Origin: DASXBA01 sp046729895
Lineage (GTDB): Bacteria > Actinomycetota > Thermoleophilia > Solirubrobacterales > Thermoleophilaceae
Length of the DNA stretch: 20,639 nt
Assembly (NCBI GenBank): GCA_046729895.1
Contig: JBKPHP010000249.1
Span: 1 to 20,639 of the forward strand
Direction of reading: 5' to 3'
The translations under genes were made by a program, and so were the position numbers. Positions 1 through 7,029 of this stretch are shown one piece after another. Each line of letters begins with the position of its first letter. Positions within the stretch are counted from its first letter, which is position 1. A model generated the notes under the pieces. It did not search any database. It worked only from the letters and a program-made list of their open reading frames with translations, and was not told where the DNA came from.

Positions 1-705
1 CAGGTTGCGGCCGTAGTCGGTCTCGATCTCGTTGATCGCCGCCAGGACCTCCCAGCGCACCCCGTACTGGATCCCCGCCGCCTGGTAGATCGGCAGCAGG
101 AAGATCGGCACCCGGAACTTGCGGATGATGAAGTTCGGCACGCCCGACCGAGTCGACGGACCCGGCAGCGCGTCGACGAAGCCGGGGTTGGTAGGGGTCG
201 GGGACGTGTCGGGGCGCCGGATCGGAGCGCGACGGCCACCGCCGACGGGGCCACCGCCGACACGGTGAGAACGCTTCCGCTTAGGTCGAGCCTTAGGCTT
301 GCGGGGTGAGCGCTTCTTGCTGACGGTGCGCTTTCGCTTGGGCAGCGACTTGGGGCGCTGTCGGGGGGAGGGCGGCTGAGACTGCTCGTCGTCGCCGTTC
401 GGACCCTTGTTGGGCGCCGCGGGGGAAGGGGCCGAGGGAGAGTTTCCGGCGGGCGGCGCTCCGGGAGAGTTGGGATCCGGAGGGGTGCCGAGCGGCGTGA
501 GGGACACCGGCTCGCCCTCTACGAGCCCAGCGAGGTCCGCCAGGGACGCGCCGGGGGGAAGATCGACGATGACGGTCTTGATGGTGCCGTCGAGGAGCCG
601 CACCTGGGCCTGGTAAGGCTGGGCCGAAGCGGGCACCGACAGGACCACTGCGAGGACGGCTGCGGCAAGCAGCAGGACGAGAAGGACTGAGAGCGATCGC
701 CTCAC
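1..705 (-). CDS. Secreted lytic murein transglycosylase, N-terminal part (runs off the left edge)
   Basis: The minus-strand reading frame starts at GTG 705-703 and is open to base 1, giving 235 residues without the C-terminus. Residues 1-28 form a clear signal peptide: MRRS, then a long Leu/Val/Ala core, then a VPASA cleavage site. A short domain (about 29-72) is followed by a Pro/Ser/Gly-rich linker (73-114), a strongly basic Lys/Arg segment (about 115-149) and a Gly/Pro stretch. The start of an SLT-type lytic transglycosylase fold is seen from about 190. The motif WEVLAAINEIETDYGRN resembles the catalytic region of the family (I-x-x-x-E-S/T), with Glu228 as the likely acid. Such enzymes cut peptidoglycan outside the membrane. 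The start is chosen because it gives an intact signal peptide; no good ribosome site is seen. The gene is divergent from imuB. Confidence 0.75.
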   Translation of the reverse strand, partial: MRRSLSVLLVLLLAAAVLAVVLSVPASAQPYQAQVRLLDGTIKTVIVDLPPGASLADLAGLVEGEPVSLTPLGTPPDPNSPGAPPAGNSPSAPSPAAPNKGPNGDDEQSQPPSPRQRPKSLPKRKRTVSKKRSPRKPKARPKRKRSHRVGGGPVGGGRRAPIRRPDTSPTPTNPGFVDALPGPSTRSGVPNFIIRKFRVPIFLLPIYQAAGIQYGVRWEVLAAINEIETDYGRNL

Positions 706-815
706 GTATTCGTGCCCCGGGAAGGGGGTTCCTTCATATCGACGGTCAGCCCGCGCCGGGAGCATAACGTGAGCGCATGCCCAAATGCATGCTCCCTTTC
801 AGTGGTCCCCATATG

Positions 816-829
816 CGAACATGTGTTCG
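816..829. promoter_or_regulatory. LexA (SOS) box at the imuB start
   Basis: CGAACATGTGTTCG is a full match to the Gram-positive/actinobacterial LexA site (CGAAC-N4-GTTCG). The arms extend to GCGAAC/GTTCGC (815-830). It ends two bases before the imuB ATG at 832, so bound LexA would cover the start codon and the probable transcription start. A 15-base identical copy precedes dnaE2. Confidence 0.9.
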
Positions 830-831
830 CC

Positions 832-2031
832 ATGATCGTGTGCGCCTTCTACCCTCGCTTCGAGCTGGTCGCCGCCCTGGGGGGCCGCAGTGCGCTCCTC
901 GCCGTCCCGGCGGCCCTCGCGCCGGAGGCCGGGAGGGAGCAGGTGGTGGGGGAACCCTCGGCCGCGGCCGAGGCATACGGAGTCGTCCGTGGCATGCGTA
1001 TGGGGGAGGCCCTCTCGCGCTGTCCCGAGCTGCGCCTCGTACCCCCCAACCCACAGGGAGTGCGTGAGTTGTGGGGGGCGGGACTCGACCGGCTCGAGGA
1101 GATCGGCGCCGCGGTGGAGTCGGACCGGGCGGGAGTCGTCTTCTTCGCCGGCGACGGGCTGCAGGGTCTCTACGGTGGAGACGTGAACGGCGTACTTGGC
1201 GCTGCAAGGCGAGCGTTGGGACGCGGCGTCCGCCTGGGGGCGGCGCCATGCCGCTTCGCCGCGCACGCCGCGGCCCTCCAGGCCCGCCCGCGCCGTTCTC
1301 GCTCGATCGTGGTCTCCGAGAAGGAGGCGCGGGACTTCCTGGCCCCGCTCCCCGTGACGCTGCTGCGCTCCCGTCCCGAGCTCCAGGCGCTGCCGGAGGT
1401 CCTCGAGCGGCTCGGCATCCGCACGCTCGGGGAGCTCGCCGAGCTGCCGTCGCGTGCCGTTGCCGAGCGCTTCGGCCACCCTGGCCTCCTCGCCCTCGAC
1501 CTTTCCCGCGGGCGGGACACTCCGCTCGATACGCGCCGCCCGCCCGAGCCGGTGATGGAGCGACTCGAGCTGCCGGAGGCGGCCTCCGGGCAGCAGCTGG
1601 AGCGGGCGCTGGAGCTGCTCGTGGCCCGCCTCCTCGCGAGGCCCGAGCGCCGCGGCCGCTCGCTCCGCGCAGCCGCGCTGTCCGCCCGGTTCGTGGCGGG
1701 CGGTACCTGGCGGGAGTCGGTCACTCTGCGCGAGCCCAGCGCCGATCCACAGAGGTTGAACCTCGTCCTCAGATCGAGGCTTTCGCTGCTGCCGGCGCCA
1801 GCCGATTCTCTAACCGTGGAGGTGGAGTCGTTCGGCCCTCCCGCGCAGGTGCAGGAGCACCTCGTCGAGGACCAGGCCGCCGTCCGCCGCGCCCGCCTGG
1901 GTGAGGCGGTCCGCCAGGCCCGTCAAGCCGTGGGAGCCGACGCCGCCATGAGAGTGCTCGAGGTGGATCCCGATTCGCGCCTGCCCGAGCGTCGGGCGGT
2001 GCTGTCGCCGTTCCTCGGGGAGGAGTGGTGA
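832..2031 (+). CDS. imuB: ImuB-like, catalytically inactive Y-family polymerase (mutasome adaptor)
   Basis: This 399-residue protein has the Y-family polymerase layout: palm and fingers at about 1-165, a helix-hairpin-helix thumb at about 175-225 (LERLGIRTLGELAELPSRAV) and a little-finger-like C-terminal part. The catalytic acids are missing. The N-terminal strand MIVCAFYPRFELVAAL has no Asp where active enzymes carry D-x-D, and the usual S-x-D-E is replaced around residues 104-109 by FFAGDG. That is the mark of ImuB, known in mycobacteria and Caulobacter to link DnaE2 to the sliding clamp in damage-induced mutagenesis. The usual clamp motif (QLxLF-like, before the C-terminal RRARLGEA segment) is degenerate here (QEHLVE, 341-346). 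The open frame extends upstream to 712, but ATG 832 is preferred because family homology begins there, directly after the LexA box. Its stop overlaps the next gene by GTGA. Confidence 0.85.
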   Translation: MIVCAFYPRFELVAALGGRSALLAVPAALAPEAGREQVVGEPSAAAEAYGVVRGMRMGEALSRCPELRLVPPNPQGVRELWGAGLDRLEEIGAAVESDRAGVVFFAGDGLQGLYGGDVNGVLGAARRALGRGVRLGAAPCRFAAHAAALQARPRRSRSIVVSEKEARDFLAPLPVTLLRSRPELQALPEVLERLGIRTLGELAELPSRAVAERFGHPGLLALDLSRGRDTPLDTRRPPEPVMERLELPEAASGQQLERALELLVARLLARPERRGRSLRAAALSARFVAGGTWRESVTLREPSADPQRLNLVLRSRLSLLPAPADSLTVEVESFGPPAQVQEHLVEDQAAVRRARLGEAVRQARQAVGADAAMRVLEVDPDSRLPERRAVLSPFLGEEW

Positions 2032-2267
2032 GCCGCCGCCTGGCTGCGCCCAGGCCTGCGCGGGTGCGCTCCGGCGCCGGAGGGATCCCCTGCGCCCTGG
2101 ACGGCCTGTCGGTGGAGGGGCTCCGAGAGGAGTGGGTGGTCGAGGATCGCTGGTGGACGCAAAAACCCCTGCGGCGCCACTACTTCGAGCTGGTGCTGGC
2201 GGGTGGGCGCAATGCGGTGGTCTTCCGCGACCTGGTTCACGGATCCTGGTTCGTCCAGCGGGGCTGA
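2028..2267 (+). CDS. DUF6504-type small protein of the imuB-dnaE2 cassette
   Basis: This protein of about 79 residues begins at a GTG whose last two bases lie in the imuB stop (GTGA), so its translation is probably coupled to imuB; GTG 2025 is an alternative start. A purine-rich GGGGAGGAG sits just upstream. It resembles the uncharacterised actinobacterial family often encoded next to imuB: an RPARV-type N-terminal strand, a V-E-x-L-x-x-E-W-V-V segment, a paired Trp (DRWWTQ), then RHYFEL and a terminal GSWFVQR. The pattern suggests a small all-beta fold. No catalytic motif, signal peptide or membrane segment is seen. Its function is unknown; its position argues for a role with ImuB or DnaE2. 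The family name is from memory of the pattern and was not checked by search. Confidence 0.65.
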   Translation: MSRRLAAPRPARVRSGAGGIPCALDGLSVEGLREEWVVEDRWWTQKPLRRHYFELVLAGGRNAVVFRDLVHGSWFVQRG

Positions 2268-2272
2268 CTAAT

Positions 2273-2295
2273 AGTCCTCAGTCCTCAGTCCTCAG
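2273..2295 (+). repeat. Tandem heptamer AGTCCTC, three copies
   Basis: Perfect copies lie at 2273-2279, 2280-2286 and 2287-2293, followed by AG. The array sits in the 82-base gap between the DUF6504 gene and the dnaE2 LexA box. It is probably a slippage-type microsatellite; a protein-binding role is possible but unsupported. Confidence 0.9.
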
Positions 2296-2349
2296 GAAAG
2301 GCAGAGATACGAAGCCTCGCGTCTGCACTGGCGACGTGGGGCTTATGTG

Positions 2350-2363
2350 CGAACATGTGTTCG
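2350..2363. promoter_or_regulatory. LexA (SOS) box overlapping the dnaE2 start
   Basis: CGAACATGTGTTCG is identical to the box at imuB (shared 15-mer GCGAACATGTGTTCG at 815-829 and 2349-2363). The last base of the box is the first base of the proposed GTG start of dnaE2. A TATGTG hexamer (2344-2349) immediately before it could be a -10 element; the imuB box is preceded by TATGCG in the same place. Confidence 0.9.
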
Positions 2364-5300
2364 TGTCCTACGTCGAGCTCCACTGCCACTCGGCTTTCTC
2401 GTTCCTGGACGGGGCGTCGCATCCGGTTGAGCTCGCGGCGGTGGCCGCTGAGCAGGGGCACGAGGCGCTCGCGCTGACCGACCACGACGGGCTGCACGGA
2501 GCCATGGAGATGGGCCAGGCGCTGAAGCTCCAGGGCGTCCGGTCGATCACCGGCGCCGAGCTCACGCTCGACGACGGCTCGCACGTGACGCTCCTTTGTG
2601 AGACGCGCCGCGGCTATTCGAACCTCTGCCGGCTCGTCACCCGCGCGCACGCCCACACCCGTCGCTGGGCGCGCGAGGGCGTGCGCTGGGAGGGGCCGGG
2701 CGGCGGCAGCAGGCCCGGCCAAGACCCCCTCGACGAGGAGCCGCGGGTATCGCTCTCCGACTTGGAGGAGCATGCCGAGGGACTGGTCTGCCTCTCGGGC
2801 TGCGCCCGCGACGGCGCCGTGTCCCGGCTCGTTGAGAGCGATCGCGCCGCAGAGGCCGCGGCCCGCGCCCGGCAGCTGCTGCGCGCCTTCGGCCCCGAGC
2901 GCTTTCGGGTGGAGCTGCAACGGCCCTACTGGCGCCGCGACCGGCGCCGCAACCGGCTGCTCGCCGACCTGGCCGAGCGGCTCGGGGTGCCGTGCGTCGC
3001 TACCGGCAACGTCCACGCGCACGCCCGCGACAGGACGCCGTTGCAGGACGCGATGGTGGCGGTGCGGCTCGGTGCGACGCTCGATGAGACAGAGCCCGCC
3101 CGGCGCGGCAACCGCTCGCACGTGCTGGCGCCGCCGTCGCGGATGGCGGAGCGCTTCCGCGAGCATCCCGACGCCGTCGCCGAGAGCGGCCGCCTGGCCG
3201 AGCGGCTGCTCTTCGACCTCACCGAGGACCTCGGCTACCGCTATCCGGGCTCCCGTGACGGAGGTGGGGCAGGTGCCACCGGCTATGGAGATGCCTGGAA
3301 CGCAGCTGGAGCGGGTTCCGCGGACCGCCGGCTTGCCGAGGTCTGCAGCGCCCGACTCGAGGAGCGCTACACCGGCCGCGCCGCGCGCGCCGAGGCGGAG
3401 CGACGGCTGGAGGAGGAGCTACGCGTCATCCGCCACCTCGGCCTCTCAGGCTTCTTCCTCCTCCACCGCGACATGCTCGAGCTGGCGCGAGAGGTGGCTG
3501 TCGAGGTGCGGGGGCCCGACAGCGCTCGTGCCCTCCTCCCGCCCGGCCGCGGCCGTGGCTCGAGCGTCGCCTCGATCGTCTGCTACCTGACAGGGCTGTC
3601 GCATGTCGATCCGGTCGAGAACGAGCTCTTCCTGGGCCGTTTCCTCAACGAGGAGCTCACCGCGCTCCCGGACATCGACCTCGACTTTCCCCGAGACATC
3701 CGCGACGTCCTGATCCCGCGCGTGCACGAGCGCTACGGCCGCGACAGATGCGCCCTCGTCGCGGCCTTCGCCACCTACCAGGTGCGTTCGGCGGTGCGCG
3801 ATTTCGCCAAGGCGTTGGGACTGCCGCCCGGCGAGATCGAACGCCTGGCTCGCGCGGTCGACCCCTGGAAGGATCGCAACGACATCGAAGAGGACGTGCC
3901 GCGCGGGACGTCGCGCTGGGAGGCGCTTACGAAGCTCTGCCGCGATGCCTGGGGGCTGCCCCGGCACGTGACCCAGCATCCAGGCGGGATGGTCATCTCG
4001 ACCCAGCCGCTGATCGACCTCTGCCCGGTCCAGCCCGCCTCGATGGAGGGCCGCCAGATGGTGCAGTGGGACAAGGACTCCTGTGGCGACGCCGGATTCC
4101 TCAAGATCGACCTGCTGGGGCTGGGGATGCTGTCGGCGGTCGAGCGGTGCGTTGAGCAGATCGCGCGGGTGCGCGGCGAACGGATCGACCTCTCCCGCAT
4201 CCCCTTCGACGATCCCGAGGTCTACGCGCGCATCCAGGAGGCCGACACGGTGGGGGTGTTCCAGATCGAGTCGCGCGCCCAGATGCAGATGCTGAAGCGC
4301 ACCCGGCCCGAGTCGCTCGACGACCTCACCGTGCAGGTGGCGCTGGTGCGGCCCGGGCCGATCATCGGCGGCGCCGTCCACCCGTATGTGGAGAGGAAGA
4401 AGCGTCTGCGTGAGGACCCCTCATACCAGGTGCCCTACGACCACCCCTCGCTGGAAGCGGTGCTGAGCGACACGCTCGGGGCGATCGTCTTCCAGGACCA
4501 GGTGATCGAGGTGGCGATGGCGTTCGCCGGCGTCACAGCCCGCGCGGCCGGGGGCCTGCGGCGGGCGATGAGCCGCAAGCGGTCCGAGGCGGCGATTCGC
4601 TCCTATGAGGAGAAGTTCGTCGCGGGTGCAGATGCGCCCCGGGAGGTCGCGGAGCGGGTGTGGCGGCAGATCGTCGGCTTCTCCGGCTTCGGCTTCCCGA
4701 AGGCGCACTCGGCCGCATTCGGATTGCTGGCGTACCAATCCACCTGGCTGCGGGTGCACTACGGGCCGGAGTTCCTGTGCGCGCTGCTCAACGAGCAGCC
4801 AATGGGGTTCTATCCGCCCGACGCCCTGGTGCACGAGGCCCAGCGGCGAGATATCGAGGTGCTCCCTCCCTGCGTGACGCGCAGCTCCGCCGACTGCACC
4901 GTGGAGGGGGAGGCGGTGAGGATCGGCCTGGGTTATGTGAACGGGGCCCGCGAGCGCGAAGTGAAGATGCTCGCGGCCAATGGCCCCTACCGCTCCTGCG
5001 GCGATCTCGCCGCCCGGTCCGGGGCTTCCGCGGAAACGCTTGCTCGGTTGGCTTGGGCCGGGGCGTGTAACGAGCTCGCCGACGGGCCCGTCGAGGGCCG
5101 GCGCCGACGGGCGTTGTGGTTGCTCGGGGTTGCGGTGCCCGGCACGCCGGTGGAAGGCGGGGAGCAGCTTGCCCTGCCGCTCGATCCGCACGGTGCGCCG
5201 GAGCTGCCGGAGCTCGGCAGCTGGGATCGGATGCTTGCCGATTACGGATCGACCGGCGTGACGCTTCACGAGCACCCGCTCGAGCTGCTGCGGCCGACGC

Positions 5301-5734
5301 TCGACGAGCGGTATGTGACGAGCGCCGGGCTCGAGCGGACGCAGCACGGCTCTCGAGTGCGGGTGGCGGGGCTCGTGGTCGCGCGCCAGCGGCCGGCCAC
5401 CGCGAATGGGATGACCTTCATGCTGCTCGAGGACGAGCTCGGCACGATCAACCTGATCGTTGCCCCACCGGTCCACGACCGCTGCCGGCTCGCCGTTCGT
5501 GCCGAGCCCCTGGTGGCGGCCGAGGGCCGCCTCGAGCACCGGGACGGCGTGATCAACGTCGTGGTCGACCTGCTGGAGCGCCTGGAGCGGCCCGATCTGC
5601 CCCAGGCCGAGGTGCGCCATATCGAGCCCCGGCGGGTCTGGAGCACCGACGACCGCGCGGGCTACGAGCCGGACGAGGCGGACCTCCGCGCGGTCGCCCC
5701 GGCCGCGCACAGCTTCGGCCGCCGGGGTCGTTAG
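2363..5734 (+). CDS. dnaE2: Error-prone DNA polymerase III alpha subunit DnaE2
   Basis: This C-family polymerase of about 1123 residues is close to the usual DnaE2 length. The N-terminal PHP domain shows HCHS (7-10) and LTDHDG (38-43); the later PHP motif reads TGNVHAH, with Asn where active PHP nucleases usually have Asp. The polymerase active site is PDIDLDF (436-442, Asp437/439) with a third Asp at 583 (KIDLLGL). Helix-hairpin-helix and OB-fold regions follow, the OB fold from about 995 (RVRVAGLVVARQ). QLALPL at 935-940 resembles a clamp-binding hexapeptide. A Gly/Ala-rich insertion lies at about 295-325. With ImuB the enzyme performs SOS-induced translesion synthesis. GTG 2363 gives VSYVELHCHSAFSF, the expected family N-terminus; ATG 2345 in the same frame is possible but would place the LexA box inside the gene. 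It has its own LexA box, so it can be induced separately from imuB. Confidence 0.93.
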   Translation: MSYVELHCHSAFSFLDGASHPVELAAVAAEQGHEALALTDHDGLHGAMEMGQALKLQGVRSITGAELTLDDGSHVTLLCETRRGYSNLCRLVTRAHAHTRRWAREGVRWEGPGGGSRPGQDPLDEEPRVSLSDLEEHAEGLVCLSGCARDGAVSRLVESDRAAEAAARARQLLRAFGPERFRVELQRPYWRRDRRRNRLLADLAERLGVPCVATGNVHAHARDRTPLQDAMVAVRLGATLDETEPARRGNRSHVLAPPSRMAERFREHPDAVAESGRLAERLLFDLTEDLGYRYPGSRDGGGAGATGYGDAWNAAGAGSADRRLAEVCSARLEERYTGRAARAEAERRLEEELRVIRHLGLSGFFLLHRDMLELAREVAVEVRGPDSARALLPPGRGRGSSVASIVCYLTGLSHVDPVENELFLGRFLNEELTALPDIDLDFPRDIRDVLIPRVHERYGRDRCALVAAFATYQVRSAVRDFAKALGLPPGEIERLARAVDPWKDRNDIEEDVPRGTSRWEALTKLCRDAWGLPRHVTQHPGGMVISTQPLIDLCPVQPASMEGRQMVQWDKDSCGDAGFLKIDLLGLGMLSAVERCVEQIARVRGERIDLSRIPFDDPEVYARIQEADTVGVFQIESRAQMQMLKRTRPESLDDLTVQVALVRPGPIIGGAVHPYVERKKRLREDPSYQVPYDHPSLEAVLSDTLGAIVFQDQVIEVAMAFAGVTARAAGGLRRAMSRKRSEAAIRSYEEKFVAGADAPREVAERVWRQIVGFSGFGFPKAHSAAFGLLAYQSTWLRVHYGPEFLCALLNEQPMGFYPPDALVHEAQRRDIEVLPPCVTRSSADCTVEGEAVRIGLGYVNGAREREVKMLAANGPYRSCGDLAARSGASAETLARLAWAGACNELADGPVEGRRRRALWLLGVAVPGTPVEGGEQLALPLDPHGAPELPELGSWDRMLADYGSTGVTLHEHPLELLRPTLDERYVTSAGLERTQHGSRVRVAGLVVARQRPATANGMTFMLLEDELGTINLIVAPPVHDRCRLAVRAEPLVAAEGRLEHRDGVINVVVDLLERLERPDLPQAEVRHIEPRRVWSTDDRAGYEPDEADLRAVAPAAHSFGRRGR

Positions 5735-5829
5735 CGCCTCCCCGCCCGGACGCGCTGCCGGACCTCATCCGGAACGACGCGATCGACACCCCGAAGAGGG
5801 TGGCCGCGCGGCAACCGCGACGGCTCGGC

Positions 5830-5835
5830 AAGATT
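5830..5835 (+). promoter_or_regulatory. Possible -10 element for a leaderless DUF72 transcript
   Basis: AAGATT lies exactly five bases before ATG 5841, the same arrangement as at the FIST gene. No Shine-Dalgarno sequence is seen between. No convincing -35 is present, so this is tentative. Confidence 0.3.
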
Positions 5836-5840
5836 CACGC

Positions 5841-6761
5841 ATGGGCGAGACCCTGGTCGGCACTTCGAGCTGGGCGGACCCCGGCTTCGTCAAGGAGTGG
5901 TACCCGAAGGGGCTACCCGCCCGCGAGCGGCTCCCTTGGTATGCCAAGCACTTCCGCATGGTCGAGCTCAACTCGAGCTTCTACGCCGTGCCCGACCGCA
6001 ACACCGTCCGGCGCTGGGCGGAGGAGACCCCCGAGCACTTCGTGTTCGACGTGAAGGTCCACCGGGCCCTCTCGCGCCACTCCGCACCGCTCGACTCGCT
6101 GCCTCCCGACCTGCGCGACCGGGCGACCACCAACGAGCGGGGACGCCTGGTGCTTACCGAGGAGCTCGAGGAGGCTCTAGCGCGACGGCTCGTTGAGGAG
6201 GTCGCGCCCCTCGCCGAGACGGACAAGCTCGGCGCCTTCCTCGCCCAGCTCACCCCGGCGTTCGCTCCTCGCCGGCGGCAGCTCACCGAGCTCGACGGGC
6301 TTGTGGACGCCCTGCGCCCCCACCGGCTGGCGATCGAGCTCCGTCACCGCGGCTGGGTCTCGGAGAAGCGGCGGGATGAGACGCTCGCCTGGTTCTCAGA
6401 GCGGGGCGTTGCCTTCGTATGCGTGGACGCCCCGCACGCCGACCACGTTCCGATCATGCCGTCCGACCTCGATGCCGTCACCACCGACTCCCTCGCCTAC
6501 CTCCGGGCGCACGGTCGCAACGAGCGTGGCTACCTGACTGGCAAGACGGTGGCCGAGCGGTTCGGCTGGCGCTACAAGGACGAGGAGCTGGACGAGATCG
6601 CCGCCCGAGCGCGCAGCCTTGCCGAGCAGGCCGGCGAGGTGCACGTGGCCTTCAACAACAACCGCGGCGACGACGCGCCGACCGCCGCCCAGCGCTTCCA
6701 GGCGCTGCTGGGCCAGAGCCCCGGAGCGGCGCCGGACGATCCTCAGCTGTCGCTGGGCTAG
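5841..6761 (+). CDS. DUF72 (YecE-like) TIM-barrel protein
   Basis: This 306-residue cytoplasmic protein carries DUF72 signatures along its length. These are VGTSSWADPGF near the N-terminus, YAKHFRMVELNSSFYAVP (about 35-52), FVFDVKVHRALSRHS (about 68-82), LAIELRHRGW in the middle, and the closing VHVAFNNNRGDDAPTAAQRF, which matches the FNNn...A..nA pattern of the family. It is longer than the common ~250 residues. The extra length is mainly a charged helical stretch after residue 90 (ERGRLVLTEELEEALARRL). Members form a TIM-barrel; no reaction is established for the family. It lies 106 bases after dnaE2, and AAGATT five bases before the ATG suggests its own transcript. No link to DNA repair can be shown from sequence. 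Confidence 0.88.
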   Translation: MGETLVGTSSWADPGFVKEWYPKGLPARERLPWYAKHFRMVELNSSFYAVPDRNTVRRWAEETPEHFVFDVKVHRALSRHSAPLDSLPPDLRDRATTNERGRLVLTEELEEALARRLVEEVAPLAETDKLGAFLAQLTPAFAPRRRQLTELDGLVDALRPHRLAIELRHRGWVSEKRRDETLAWFSERGVAFVCVDAPHADHVPIMPSDLDAVTTDSLAYLRAHGRNERGYLTGKTVAERFGWRYKDEELDEIAARARSLAEQAGEVHVAFNNNRGDDAPTAAQRFQALLGQSPGAAPDDPQLSLG

Positions 6762-7029
6762 CCACGCTCGGCGACCCGCTCGAGTCGCTCGTGGCGATCC
6801 GTCCCGAGCGCGGAGCGAGGGCTCACCGCGACGCGCGCCAGACTGTACCGGCGCACCCGTGCCCCACCCAGGGCGGGCGCCGGCTCTTCGCCGGCCCGCG
6901 GCACGAGGACGTAGCGCCCTGGACGGCTCGGCTGTGCCATGCGCCGATGTTCGCGCAGCGTTGTCCGCACGCCTTTGGCCATTTGGCCAAGATGTGGCCT
7001 CGGCTTTCTACCTGCGGGAAGATTGTCTC
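6762..7029. other. Gap before the FIST gene, with a tandem octamer
   Basis: This 268-base stretch has no convincing gene. It contains a short perfect hairpin (GCCGGC-TCTTC-GCCGGC, near 6885-6901) and two perfect tandem copies of TTTGGCCA (6974-6981 and 6982-6989), followed by a weaker third unit (TGTGGCCT, 6993-7000). The octamers end about 40 bases before the FIST start and could be a regulator site. A 74-codon minus-strand frame (6982-6758) is Arg-rich and lacks a ribosome site. Confidence 0.5.
7019..7024 (+). promoter_or_regulatory. Possible -10 element for a leaderless FIST-gene transcript
   Basis: AAGATT lies five bases before ATG 7030, with the same spacing as at the DUF72 gene (AAGATT-N5-ATG). 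The intervening bases hold no Shine-Dalgarno sequence. The -35 region is not recognisable. Confidence 0.3.

Noticed and set aside
407..616. A 69-codon plus-strand frame near the left edge
   Set aside because: It is a shadow of the transglycosylase gene on the minus strand, which has a clear signal peptide and catalytic motif.
5758..5772. Small hairpin CCGGA-CCTCA-TCCGG after dnaE2 as a terminator
   Set aside because: A five-pair stem without a T-run is too weak to call.
6758..6982. A 74-codon minus-strand frame between the DUF72 and FIST genes
   Set aside because: Arg-rich composition typical of chance frames in GC-rich DNA, no ribosome site, overlap with the DUF72 stop and no recognisable family.
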